From contig LYSW01000001.1 in the NCBI GenBank assembly GCA_001657295.1, positions 87,499 through 151,498 on the forward strand: DNA of 64,000 bases, read 5' to 3'. The notes below the pieces were generated by a model that was given only the letters and a program-made list of their open reading frames with translations, made no database searches and had not been told where the DNA came from. Positions 8,615 to 17,378 of the stretch are shown in pieces; positions within the stretch are counted from its first letter, which is position 1; the number at the start of each line of letters is the position of its first letter. This stretch comes from Oceanicaulis sp. BBD 1991-10 (GTDB lineage Bacteria; Pseudomonadota; Alphaproteobacteria; Caulobacterales; Maricaulaceae). Made by a program: the position numbers and the translations under genes.

Positions 8615-9793
8615 ATGAATGCGACTTTCAGGTGGCCGGCCATTCTGGCGGGCCTATTAGTGTCCATCGTTGCCACCCTTGGGCTTCGCCCGGTCATTGA
8701 AACCGACCGAGTGTCCGGCCAGCGAGCCGCGCTGAGCGCCTACACCGTCGAGCGGGCGTCCGGTCGCAACACGCTCTTTGAGGAGGCGGCGCAGACCCAG
8801 GCCGCCGCCAGCGCGCTTTTTCTGAGCCAGTTCAACACGCTGCCCGATGCTGAGGTCCGGCGTATCTTTGAAGACCGTTTCCCCGTTTATGACGGTGCGA
8901 CCCGGCGCAGCCGGGACGAGGATTTCGACGGCCGCCGCCTGGAAAGCGGGCATCTTGTTTACGGGATCGGCGCGTTTCTTTCCGGCGTCGACTACACGCT
9001 CGCCGACCAACGCACCGTGGTCTCGGCCTATTTGACGGTCTCGCATATGGGCCCCGGCGCGTCGGGCCTGTTTGACAATATCTATTTCAACGACGATCAG
9101 GACCGCCTGGTGATGTTTGCGCCTGAGCGCGACGACCGGCTCGAATTCTACCGCCGCACCGCACCCCCCGATTTTGGGTTCTCCCGCCATCCTTTTGTCG
9201 AGATCGCCCTGCCGGCGGCCAATCCCAGCGGCAGGCTGGCCTGCACCGCGCTGACCGATCTTCTATACCGCGAAGCCGAGCGGCAAATGACCATCGGCTG
9301 CCACCTGCCGGTCCGCCAGGCCGGCCGGCATATCGGCGCCTTCGGCATGACGCTGGATGTCAAAGCCTATCTCGCCGACACGGTCACCGATCCCAGCGGC
9401 CGCGACGCCATGGTGATCTCCCGCGCTGGCGACGTCGTGGCGCATCCGGCGCTGTTCACCGGCGACGTCATCACCGAAGCCGATGTGGCCCGGATCCGGG
9501 AATCCCTTCAGCTGGAACGCCTGTCCGCGGCGATCACGGCGAATGGCCGATCCGAAGGCGTGATCGAAGACCCCACGCGAGCCGGCTATGCGGCCTTCGT
9601 GAAGCTCGAGGCGCCGGGTTGGTTTCTGGTGGTGCGCGAGCCGCACGCGGCCGGAGGAGCGGCCAGCTGGATTCAGGCTCTGTTGTTTGGTCTGGTCGCC
9701 GGGCTTCTGGTCTTCTTCCAGCTCTGCCTGTTGCCGCAACGGCGCGTGCGCACGCCTGAACCGATCCGCCCGCCGGACGGCGAGACGGCCTAA
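8615..9793 (+). CDS. Orphan Cache-type sensor protein (two TM, no output domain)
   Basis: The 392-residue protein has an N-terminal TM helix (about residues 8-25), a large extracytoplasmic region resembling a double-Cache sensor (…DFDGRRLESGHLVYGIG…; later VVAHPALFTGDVI … WFLVVREP) and a second TM at about 350-372 (WIQALLFGLVAGLLVFFQLCLL). Only a short Pro-rich tail follows, with no kinase, GGDEF, HAMP or methyl-accepting domain. Cache domains normally feed a cytoplasmic output module, so this is either a truncated receptor or one that works with a partner. It is convergent with an amidohydrolase. The upstream intergenic region is AT-rich. Confidence 0.6.
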   Translation: MNATFRWPAILAGLLVSIVATLGLRPVIETDRVSGQRAALSAYTVERASGRNTLFEEAAQTQAAASALFLSQFNTLPDAEVRRIFEDRFPVYDGATRRSRDEDFDGRRLESGHLVYGIGAFLSGVDYTLADQRTVVSAYLTVSHMGPGASGLFDNIYFNDDQDRLVMFAPERDDRLEFYRRTAPPDFGFSRHPFVEIALPAANPSGRLACTALTDLLYREAERQMTIGCHLPVRQAGRHIGAFGMTLDVKAYLADTVTDPSGRDAMVISRAGDVVAHPALFTGDVITEADVARIRESLQLERLSAAITANGRSEGVIEDPTRAGYAAFVKLEAPGWFLVVREPHAAGGAASWIQALLFGLVAGLLVFFQLCLLPQRRVRTPEPIRPPDGETA

Positions 9794-9839
9794 CTCTCCA
9801 GCAGGCTCCAGCCGTTCCCGCCAAAATGTGAACCGAGCG

Positions 9840-11660
9840 CTAGAGTGAAAAGAACCGCCGTGCGTTCCTGAAGCACAGATTGTCGATTTCAGCTTGGGAG
9901 TAGCCGGCGCTGTCCATTCCGTCGATCGCTCGTTCAAGATAACGGTCATGCCGGCGCAGCTGACCCAGCATGACCCAGTCGGTGCCGAGCATGAGCTTTT
10001 CCATATTCGGATCATATCGCGCAGCGAACACCCTCAAGCGGCTGAAAAAGCGTCGAATTCGGCCCAGCCCGAACCAGGGGGTCCTGATGAATTCCTCCAT
10101 GAAGCTCAAATCTGCGTAGACATTTGGATAGTCGTGCAGCAAGGGCCCCTTGGACCAGGCCCAGGATGCCGACTCCGGGCCGCTCGTCATGAAGGCGCGC
10201 ATATCTCCGAAATGACCAAGATTGAGTTTCAGATTGCTCAGCCCCAATCCCGATCGGGTTACGCCGGTTTCGTCGACATGGGAGGCGGCGAGCACTCTGA
10301 TCCACTCGTCCACATGGCCACGTTCGGCGAACCCGCATCCCGCATCGACCGAATTGCCCGCATGGGTGACCACAGGCACTTCATTTTCGGCGGCCCACTC
10401 AAGAAAGCGCCGCATCACGCTGTCCAGCCGGGAACCCAGACTTTGGACGGATTGGCCAACGCCCCGCCATTCGTTGAGAACCGGCGTCGGCATCCGATCC
10501 TGTGGAATGCTGGAATTCCCATACGGGCGAAAACCCATCGGCGGATAGAGCTTCACACCGTGCAGTCCGGAATTCGCCAGATAGATTTGCAGTCTTCCGA
10601 ACGGTGAAGCCTCCAGACGAGGATCAACACCTGAATCGCTCAGCCGGTTCAATTCCTGGCCAGCCGCCGCCTCGTCGAACGCTTGGCCAAGAGGGTCGAA
10701 CGGCGCGCATATCCGTATATCGAGCTGATCATGATACCGGCCGCGCAACGCGCCCATGACGTCCAACTGGGCGTCAAAGTCTGACCCTTCGGCAGGCGGT
10801 TCTTGGAGCCATTTCGCGTAGTCGACCAGATAGGTCGCCGCGCCGGTGACGCCGGCATCGCCATAAAGACGGATATACCGCTTGATGATCCGGTCTCGAG
10901 GCAGAGTGAGAAGGAAAGCCCAGTCTAAAATGGCTCCAATACTGGTGATCGGAGCTCGCCGGCGCTGGCTCCGGGCGATGAGCTGATCAATCTTATTGCG
11001 CGCATCGATCGCCAGGAACTCCTGCACCTGATCGAACCGGTCGCGCACATCAAGGCCCAACTCATCATCGATGCCGTCGAGCAAGGCGCCGAAGCCGTCT
11101 GGATCCGGATCGGCAAGCGCTTCGTCGGGGACCGCTTCCTGCTGCGTTTCCGAGGCGCGCCGGTGTTCATTGCGAATTTCGCGCAAAACATCAGCCAGCG
11201 CTTCGCGGTAAAGCTCCTCGAGCTCGTCGTCCGACGCGGTTGTGAATTTCCATACTGAAGCGCGCTCCCTGCGCGCAGGTTCGGATTCAACCAATTCGTG
11301 CGGCGCGGCGTCAGAACCATCATCGGAAAGCGCGCCCAAGACCGCCAGCTCCTCGCGTGCGGTCGGCGCAAGCCGGTCGCTCACGCGCCGCAGCCAGACT
11401 CCAACACCCCGGCCAAATCGAATGGGAGGCTTGCAGTCCGCTTGACCGGCAGGCGTGCTCGCGTACTCGTCTTCATAATTTCGAAGCACGACAACTTGGA
11501 AAAAACGGGCGATCGACAGATCAGAGCCGTTAAAGAAATGCACATGAGAGTCAAAGACTTCTGCGGGAACCGATTGGGCGTGAAGGCGCTCGCTCCCCAC
11601 CAGGGAGGCGCCGGCGCCGGTCATCGCAGCCAAGAATAGTCGCCGATCAGCACTCAGCAT
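9840..11660 (-). CDS. Tat-exported amidohydrolase (amidohydrolase_2-like)
   Basis: This large TIM-barrel metal hydrolase candidate has 606 aa from the ATG at 11660. The N-terminus DRRLFLAAMTGAGAS suggests a twin-arginine signal. The metal motif HVH appears just after the signal (VFDSHVHFFNG). VVTHAGNSVDAGCG and the C-terminal LMLGTDWVML supply the later His and Asp expected in amidohydrolases. A long insertion with acidic helices (about residues 100-230) separates the first metal motif from the rest. The ORF track begins at a TTG (11687); the ATG has GGGGG 7 bases upstream. The substrate is unknown. Confidence 0.75.
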   Translation of the reverse strand: MLSADRRLFLAAMTGAGASLVGSERLHAQSVPAEVFDSHVHFFNGSDLSIARFFQVVVLRNYEDEYASTPAGQADCKPPIRFGRGVGVWLRRVSDRLAPTAREELAVLGALSDDGSDAAPHELVESEPARRERASVWKFTTASDDELEELYREALADVLREIRNEHRRASETQQEAVPDEALADPDPDGFGALLDGIDDELGLDVRDRFDQVQEFLAIDARNKIDQLIARSQRRRAPITSIGAILDWAFLLTLPRDRIIKRYIRLYGDAGVTGAATYLVDYAKWLQEPPAEGSDFDAQLDVMGALRGRYHDQLDIRICAPFDPLGQAFDEAAAGQELNRLSDSGVDPRLEASPFGRLQIYLANSGLHGVKLYPPMGFRPYGNSSIPQDRMPTPVLNEWRGVGQSVQSLGSRLDSVMRRFLEWAAENEVPVVTHAGNSVDAGCGFAERGHVDEWIRVLAASHVDETGVTRSGLGLSNLKLNLGHFGDMRAFMTSGPESASWAWSKGPLLHDYPNVYADLSFMEEFIRTPWFGLGRIRRFFSRLRVFAARYDPNMEKLMLGTDWVMLGQLRRHDRYLERAIDGMDSAGYSQAEIDNLCFRNARRFFSL

Positions 11661-11747
11661 TCGAGCCCCCGTATCGGCCGGGCTCAAAAAAATCGAGCTT
11701 CAACGAACCCGAACACCAGATTTAGCGATAAAGAAACAACTTAAACG

Positions 11748-11778
11748 ATAATAACCCAAAAGTAAATAGGGTTATTAT
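11748..11778. repeat. 10-bp perfect inverted repeat (ATAATAACCC / GGGTTATTAT)
   Basis: ATAATAACCC at 11748-11757 pairs perfectly with GGGTTATTAT at 11769-11778 around an 11-base loop, within an AT-rich intergenic region. It lies downstream of accA and upstream of the amidohydrolase, both on the minus strand. It could be an operator for the amidohydrolase or a stem that ends accA transcription; a clear U-tract is absent. A related sequence containing ACCCTATT lies in the AT-rich region before the convergent Cache gene (about 8558-8568). Confidence 0.5.
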
Positions 11779-11811
11779 CCGCCGCCGCCACGGGGGCGGG
11801 CGGCCGGTCTC

Positions 11812-12792
11812 TTAGCTTTCCAGCAGGCTCCGGCCGATCTGCAGGAAGCGGTCGCGGCGCCGGCGCTTGATTTCGCCGGCGTCGAGGCCGTCCAGATTGG
11901 ACAGGGCGGCCTCCAGCGCGTCGCCGACCTGGGCGATGGTGCCGCTGCGATCACGATGGGCTCCGCCGACCGGTTCGGGGATGATGGTGTCGATGATCTT
12001 CACCGCCATCAGGTCTTCCGGCGTGATCTTCATCGCCATGGCGGCGTCGCGCGCCCGCGCGCCGTCGCGCCAGAGGATTGACGCACAGCCCTCCGGCGAG
12101 ATCACCGAATAGACCGAATGCTCCAGCATCAGGACCGTGTTCGCCGAGGCCAGCGCCACGGCCCCGCCCGACCCGCCCTCGCCGGTGATGACGGAAATGA
12201 GCGGCGTGCCCAGCGTCAGGCAGCGCTCGGTGGAGCGGGCGATGGCTTCAGCCTGACCGCGCTCCTCCGCGCCCAGGCCAGGATAGGCGCCCGCCGTGTC
12301 CACCAGCGTGACAACCGGCAGATCAAAGCGCTCGGCCAGATCCATCAAGCGGATCGCCTTACGATAGCCCTCCGGCCGGGCCATGCCGAAATTATGCTTG
12401 AGGCGCGACTGGGTGTCGTTGCCCTTTTCATGGCCGATGACGACGACCGGACGGCCGCGCAGCCGGCCCGTGCCGCCGACGATGGCGTGATCTTCGCCAA
12501 AGCGCCGGTCGCCCGCCAGCGCTTCAAATTCGGTCACCAGGCCGGCGATATAGTCTTTCAGATGCGGCCGCTCGGGATGGCGCGCCACCATGGTCTTGCG
12601 CCAGGCGTCGAGCTTGGAATACAGCGCCTTGAGCTGGTCCGCCGACTTCTGGCGCAGCTTGGCGATCTCATCGGCCGCGTCCGGCGCGTCCTCGCCATTG
12701 CGCGCCAGGATCGCCTCCAGCTCTTCGATCTTGGAATCGAGCTCGGCGATGGGCCGCTCAAAGTCGAGATAAGTACGTGTGGGATCAGACAT
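11812..12792 (-). CDS. accA: Acetyl-CoA carboxylase carboxyltransferase subunit alpha
   Basis: The 326-residue protein carries an N-terminal coiled region ([20 protein letters not shown]) and a crotonase-like carboxyltransferase domain with [61 protein letters not shown] and [12 protein letters not shown], all diagnostic of AccA. With AccD it transfers the carboxyl group from biotinyl-AccB to acetyl-CoA to make malonyl-CoA. Its last codons (SLLES) are partly repeated near 9794-9814, on the far side of the amidohydrolase. Confidence 0.98.
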   Translation of the reverse strand: MSDPTRTYLDFERPIAELDSKIEELEAILARNGEDAPDAADEIAKLRQKSADQLKALYSKLDAWRKTMVARHPERPHLKDYIAGLVTEFEALAGDRRFGEDHAIVGGTGRLRGRPVVVIGHEKGNDTQSRLKHNFGMARPEGYRKAIRLMDLAERFDLPVVTLVDTAGAYPGLGAEERGQAEAIARSTERCLTLGTPLISVITGEGGSGGAVALASANTVLMLEHSVYSVISPEGCASILWRDGARARDAAMAMKITPEDLMAVKIIDTIIPEPVGGAHRDRSGTIAQVGDALEAALSNLDGLDAGEIKRRRRDRFLQIGRSLLES

Positions 12793-12909
12793 ATACCGTC
12801 CAGATTCTGCGCGGCCCGGCGAGGCTGACTTCCCGCTCCGGGTCCCGGATCGGGCCGCAAACTATAGACCGGGATCGGCCAACGCAATTCTTGTGCGCGG
12901 TGAAGTCCA

Positions 12910-13836
12910 TCAGCTTTTCTTCGCAAGCGGATGGGCGTCGTGAACCAGCGCCGTCAGGCGGGCCTCCAGGACGTGGGTGTAGATCTCGGTCGTGGACACG
13001 TCGGCATGGCCCAGCAGCGTCTGAACGCTGCGCAAATCCGCGCCTCGCGCCAGAAGATGGGTCGCGAAAGCGTGGCGCAGGACGTGCGGGCTGACCCGGT
13101 CCGGATCAAGGCCGGCGGCGATCGCCAGCTCTTTGAGCATTTGAGCGAACCGCTCCCGCGTCAGATGACCCTGCCGCGCAGTGCGCGAGGGAAACAGAAA
13201 GCGCTCGGCCTTCGACCGGGTCGCGGCGGCTCTGGACGGCAGATCCGCGTCCCGCACCGCCTTATACGCCGCCACCGCGTCCAGGGCGGGTTCGGTCAGA
13301 GGCACCAGCCGGTCCTTGCCGCCCTTGCCGGTGACCGAAATCACGCCTTCCGCGCGCGCGAACGCGCCGAGCGGCAGGGCCACCAGCTCGCTGACCCTCA
13401 GACCGCCCGCGTATAAAAGCTCCAGCAAGGCCCGCGCCCTGAGGCCGGCGGCGCCGTCCTGCGCTTCAGCGGCGTCGAACAGGGCGTCGACCTCGGATTC
13501 GCTCAGCACTTTCGGCAATGGGCGCGGCTTCCTGGGCCCTGACAGGCCGGACGCCGGATCGTCTTTGCGCATCCCCTCTTTGAGAAGAAAGCGGTAGAAG
13601 CGTTTCAGCGCCGACAGCCGACGCGCGGCGGTGGCGGGGGAGAGCCCGTCCGCGGCCAGACCCGCCAGCAGCGCCTCAAGATCCGTGGTGTTCGCCGCGT
13701 CCAGCGCCACGCCGCTCGCGCCCAGGCGGGCGGAGGCGTCGTCCAGATCACGGCGATAGGCGTCCAACGTGTTGCGCGCCGCGCCGCGCTCAGCCGCCAT
13801 CATGTCGAGAAACAGCGAGATCGCGCGTGCGCTCAC
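12910..13836 (-). CDS. xerD: Tyrosine recombinase XerD
   Basis: The 308-residue protein has a SAM-like N-terminal core-binding domain and the catalytic tyrosine recombinase domain. The active-site residues are visible: Arg in GGLRVSELV, Lys in TGKGGKDRLVP, HVLRHAFATHLL (HxxR), the second His in LLGHADVSTT and Tyr in IYTHV. XerD with XerC resolves chromosome dimers at dif. Its GTG start overlaps the stop of the upstream secreted protein. Chromosomal context next to accA and aro genes argues for housekeeping XerD rather than a mobile-element integrase. Confidence 0.92.
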   Translation of the reverse strand: MSARAISLFLDMMAAERGAARNTLDAYRRDLDDASARLGASGVALDAANTTDLEALLAGLAADGLSPATAARRLSALKRFYRFLLKEGMRKDDPASGLSGPRKPRPLPKVLSESEVDALFDAAEAQDGAAGLRARALLELLYAGGLRVSELVALPLGAFARAEGVISVTGKGGKDRLVPLTEPALDAVAAYKAVRDADLPSRAAATRSKAERFLFPSRTARQGHLTRERFAQMLKELAIAAGLDPDRVSPHVLRHAFATHLLARGADLRSVQTLLGHADVSTTEIYTHVLEARLTALVHDAHPLAKKS

Positions 13837-15467
13837 GCCGCCTCCTCGATGATCAGCTCGATGATCCAGGCCAGCGCTTCGCCGCGCAGACCGGCATGAT
13901 CGAGGATCAGGGCGGCGGTCGCGCAGGCTTCCGGATCACTCGGCGCGGCTTCCAGAATCGCAGCGGCGTGCAGCTGGCTTTCGCCCAGCGCGCCGGCGGC
14001 CGAGGCGAGCAGCCCGGGGGCGACGACCGGCGCGGGCGAGCCCGCCTCACGCTCGAGCCCGGTCATGGCTTCGCGCACCGCGCCGCCATCATCCGCGCCC
14101 AGCGCCGCCAAGGCGGCGGCCTGGCACAGGCGGGCGGCGTTCGCGGTTTCGATGCGTGCGGCCAGAAGCGCGGCGAAGCTGTCGCCGTCGATGCGGCCGT
14201 CGGCGACGGCGGCGGCGAAATCAAGCGCCACCATCACGCCAGGCGGCGGCGGCGTCCACGGCGGCTCGACCAGCGCATCGGGATCTTCATAACCGGGCGG
14301 CGGTGCGAGATTCGCCGGAGTCTCCAGCGTCGGCGCGGTGAAATCGGGCTGCCGCTGCGGCGGCGGGGACGGGCCGTCCATCAAGGCTTCACGCCAGGCC
14401 CGTGCGGCGATCACGTCATCCGCGCCCAGCGCTGCAAGCACGAAAAGCCGGCCATGGGCGAGGGTGTCGCCTGTGATCGGCAGGCGCGCGACTTCAGGGC
14501 CATAGGCCTTGGCGGCTTCGGCGAAGCGGTCCATCTCCGCGGCGTCCGTCAGACGGATGGCCAGCGCCTCGGCGGCGATCTCGCGATCAAGATCTTGTTG
14601 AATCAGGGCTCCAAGCGCGGCGCGGCGGTCCGCCCCCTCCAGGGCCACAGCGGCTTCCAACGCTTCAGGCAGGGTCTGCGGCAAGCTGATCGAAGGGCCG
14701 GTGCGCTCCGCGGCGCGCTTCAACCAGACCGGCGCGGCGTCCGCCGGCGTGATCCGCGTTGCCGGCGCGACCGCTTCCGCAATGGCCAGCTCAAGCCCTG
14801 TCGCCGGCGCCGCGCCGCGCGGCAGCGGGCGATCAAGAGCCAGGGCGTCGAACAGAGCGTCGAAGCGGTCGTCCGCGCTTGTGGCGCGGGCCAGTTCGGC
14901 CGTCAGTTCCGCGGCCGGAATAAGGCCGTCAAACGCCAGACAGGCGGCGCGCACGCGCAGCCAATAAGGGCTGTCCCGGCCGTCCAGAAGCGCATTGGCG
15001 GCCCGGCAGGCGGCCTGGTTTTCACCAATCGCAAAGGCCGTCTCGGCGTACAGCCGGGAAAGTTGGGCGGATTCGTTGATCCGCGGCGTCCGGCTGAGCA
15101 GGCCGTAGGCGACGCGGGCGCCGCCGGCCGCAAGCGCGCGGTCCGCGCGCAGGATCGACGCGGCGGCTTCATCGCCCGGCGCGCCCGCCGGCGGCGCACC
15201 GCCCGACAGCAGGGCGGACCTGGCGAGATTCGCGGCCGCACGATTGCTCCAACCCGCGCTGGCGGAACCAGGCAGGCTCTCAAGGATAGCGCGCAAGGCG
15301 CCGGCATCGCCGCTGGACCAGACGTCGTCGGGCAGCCCGCCGCCGCCGGAGACCTCCAGCGGGCGCACTTCGCCGAGCTCCGCCACGACGATGTCCGGCT
15401 CCTGTGCCTGACCCGCCGCGCCGGCGGCGAAAAGGGCCAGCGCGCTAACGGCCGCCGCGAAGCTCAT
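13833..15467 (-). CDS. Secreted alanine-rich helical repeat-like protein, unknown function
   Basis: The 544-residue protein starts with a signal peptide (MSFAAAVSALALFAAGAAGQAQ). It is otherwise Ala/Leu/Glu-rich with recurring helix-pair patterns (ARSALLSGGAPPAGAPGDEAAAS, QAACRAANALLDGRDSPYWLRVRAACLAFDG) like TPR or Sel1-type solenoids, although no clean repeat consensus is visible. A Pro-rich linker sits near residues 365-405. It is expected in the periplasm or envelope. It lies between a 48-residue membrane ORF (overlap 23 bases) and xerD (overlap 4 bases), so the three are probably one operon. Confidence 0.7.
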   Translation of the reverse strand: MSFAAAVSALALFAAGAAGQAQEPDIVVAELGEVRPLEVSGGGGLPDDVWSSGDAGALRAILESLPGSASAGWSNRAAANLARSALLSGGAPPAGAPGDEAAASILRADRALAAGGARVAYGLLSRTPRINESAQLSRLYAETAFAIGENQAACRAANALLDGRDSPYWLRVRAACLAFDGLIPAAELTAELARATSADDRFDALFDALALDRPLPRGAAPATGLELAIAEAVAPATRITPADAAPVWLKRAAERTGPSISLPQTLPEALEAAVALEGADRRAALGALIQQDLDREIAAEALAIRLTDAAEMDRFAEAAKAYGPEVARLPITGDTLAHGRLFVLAALGADDVIAARAWREALMDGPSPPPQRQPDFTAPTLETPANLAPPPGYEDPDALVEPPWTPPPPGVMVALDFAAAVADGRIDGDSFAALLAARIETANAARLCQAAALAALGADDGGAVREAMTGLEREAGSPAPVVAPGLLASAAGALGESQLHAAAILEAAPSDPEACATAALILDHAGLRGEALAWIIELIIEEAA

Positions 15468-15591
15468 CGCTCACCTCGATCCGGATTTCCTGGGGTTCCG
15501 GCGCGCCGGCGTCGGCCATCATCAACAGCGTCAGGAAGCCGCCGCCGACCAGCACCACAACCACTCCAAGGCCGATCAATGCGCCCTTCAT
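15445..15591 (-). CDS. Small single-pass membrane protein (48 aa), missed by the ORF track
   Basis: This short ORF encodes MKGALIGLGVVVVLVGGGFL…, one TM helix followed by a short polar tail (APEPQEIRIEVSDELRGGR). GGGAGAG lies 7 bases before the ATG, a good ribosome binding site. The ORF overlaps the 5' end of the downstream secreted protein by 23 bases, consistent with translational coupling. The function is unknown; it may act with the secreted partner in the envelope. It is divergent from aroK. Confidence 0.65.
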   Translation of the reverse strand: MKGALIGLGVVVVLVGGGFLTLLMMADAGAPEPQEIRIEVSDELRGGR

Positions 15592-15711
15592 GCACACGCT
15601 CTCCCGTGTTCAGCGTCAAGGCCAAGTCTAATCGCTGGAATGCGGCTATTTCCAGACGCTTTGCCTGTCGATTGCCGGTGACCGGTGCTTTGGTCTATCA
15701 CCACGCTTGAA

Positions 15712-16272
15712 ATGACACGCTCAGACTTATCAATTGCGCTGAAACGCCCGGTCGCCCTGGTGGGATTGATGGGGGTCGGCAAGACCACGATCGGCCGCCG
15801 GCTCGCCAAACGCCTGTCGCGCCCCTTCGTGGACGCGGATGAAGCGGTCGAGGACGCCGCCGGGCGTTCCGTGGCCGACATCTTCGCCGATTTCGGCGAG
15901 CAGGCCTTCCGCGACGGCGAGCGCAAAGTGATCGCCCGGCTCTTAAGCGAGGGCGAGCCGATCGTGCTGGCCCTGGGCGGCGGCGCCTTCGTGAACGAGG
16001 AGACGCGCGCGCTGATCAAGGACAAAGCCGTGTCCATCTGGCTCAAGGCCGATCTGGAGGTCCTGATGGAGCGGGTCGCCCGCAAACCGGGTCAGCGCCC
16101 CTTGCTGGACACCGATGATCCCCGCGCCGTAATGGAGAAGCTGAACGCGGAGCGCGCGCCGATTTATGCGCAGGCCGACCTCGTGGTGGAGTCCGATGAA
16201 TCCAGCCATGATGTGACGGCCGCACGCGCTTATGACGCGCTCGCCGCCCATTTGGATACGCTCGCCCAATGA
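15712..16272 (+). CDS. aroK: Shikimate kinase
   Basis: This 186-residue P-loop kinase has Walker A GLMGVGKTTIG, the shikimate-binding DADEAVE and GEQAFRDGERKV, and the glycine-rich LALGGGAFVNEETR. It phosphorylates shikimate at O3 in aromatic amino acid biosynthesis. The ORF track starts at 15685; the ATG at 15712 (MTRSDLSIALKRP) better matches the family N-terminus. Its stop overlaps the aroB start (ATGA), so aroK-aroB are translationally coupled. Confidence 0.96.
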   Translation: MTRSDLSIALKRPVALVGLMGVGKTTIGRRLAKRLSRPFVDADEAVEDAAGRSVADIFADFGEQAFRDGERKVIARLLSEGEPIVLALGGGAFVNEETRALIKDKAVSIWLKADLEVLMERVARKPGQRPLLDTDDPRAVMEKLNAERAPIYAQADLVVESDESSHDVTAARAYDALAAHLDTLAQ

Positions 16273-17378
16273 CCACCATCCGCACGGTCGACGTAGATCT
16301 CGGTGATCGGAGCTACCCCGTGCTTGTCGGTCCGGGCGCGCTGGAGCACGGTTCAGAGGCGCTCGCCGCCCTGTGCCCGAACCGGCGCGCCGTCATCGTC
16401 GGCGACAAGACCGCGCTTGACCTTCACCGCGCCCGGCTGGACGCCATGCTGGCCGGCGCCGGGCTCGATCCGGTATTGATTGAATTGGACGGCGGCGAAG
16501 CCGCGAAGAGCTGGACCGGCCTGCAGGCGCTGACCGACCAGTTGCTGGCGCTCAATATCGAGCGGCGCGAATGCGTGATCGCATTCGGCGGCGGCACGAT
16601 CGGCGATCTGGCCGGGTTCGCCGCCGCGATCACCAAACGCGGCGTGGGATTTGTGCAGATCCCGACCACCCTGCTCGCCCAGGTCGACAGCTCGGTCGGC
16701 GGCAAGACCGGGATCAACACCGCGGCGGGGAAAAACCTCGCCGGCGCCTTTCACCAGCCCAGCCTGGTGCTGGCGGACACAGGCCTGCTTGAAAGCCTGC
16801 CGGAGCGCGAATTGCGGGCCGGCTATGCCGAGATCATCAAGGCCGGCCTGATCGCCGACGAGACGCTGTTCGAACGCCTTGAGACGGCAGGGGCGTCAGG
16901 CCTTCACGGAGACGCCTTGACCGCCGCCATTGCAGACGCGGTCGCCTTCAAGGCGCGCATCGTCGCTGAGGATGAGCACGAGGCGGGCCGGCGGGCCCTG
17001 CTCAATCTGGGACATACCTTCGGCCACGCCTTTGAAGCGGAAGCCCGCCCGGGCGCCCTCATCCATGGCGAAGCGGTCGCCCTCGGCCTTGTGCTGGCGT
17101 TCGACTATTCTGTCAGGCTGGGTGTTTGCCCGCAGGAGGACGCGGACCGGGCGAGGGCGCTGGTTGAAGCCGCCGGGCTTCCGGCCACGATCAACACGCT
17201 CGCCGGCGGGCCGTATGACGCGGGCGCTCTGGTCGCGCGGATGGGCGCGGATAAGAAAAACGCCGGCGGCGCGATCACGCTGATACTGGCGCGCGGGGTC
17301 GGCAAGGCTTACATCGCACCTGGCGCCGATGTGAAGGATTTGACGGCGTTCTTGAACGAGGAAGTGACGCAGCGATGA
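16269..17378 (+). CDS. aroB: 3-dehydroquinate synthase
   Basis: The 369-residue NAD-dependent enzyme shows the family motifs FGGGTIGDLAGFAAA, PTTLLAQVDSSVGGKTGIN, RAGYAEIIKAGLI and the metal-binding LNLGHTFGHAFE. It converts DAHP to 3-dehydroquinate, the second step of the shikimate pathway. It is coupled to aroK upstream and overlaps the CNNM gene downstream by ATGA, so the three form an operon. Length is normal. Confidence 0.98.
   Translation: MTTIRTVDVDLGDRSYPVLVGPGALEHGSEALAALCPNRRAVIVGDKTALDLHRARLDAMLAGAGLDPVLIELDGGEAAKSWTGLQALTDQLLALNIERRECVIAFGGGTIGDLAGFAAAITKRGVGFVQIPTTLLAQVDSSVGGKTGINTAAGKNLAGAFHQPSLVLADTGLLESLPERELRAGYAEIIKAGLIADETLFERLETAGASGLHGDALTAAIADAVAFKARIVAEDEHEAGRRALLNLGHTFGHAFEAEARPGALIHGEAVALGLVLAFDYSVRLGVCPQEDADRARALVEAAGLPATINTLAGGPYDAGALVARMGADKKNAGGAITLILARGVGKAYIAPGADVKDLTAFLNEEVTQR

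Noticed and set aside
12910-13836. Tyrosine recombinase as sign of a mobile element
   Set aside because: Sequence and context (accA, aro genes, coupled envelope genes) fit housekeeping XerD; no att repeats or tRNA flank it.
13827-15710. 627-aa plus-strand ORF
   Set aside because: Antisense to xerD-upstream secreted protein; Arg/Gly/Gln-rich composition with no motifs, typical of the antisense strand of GC-rich genes.
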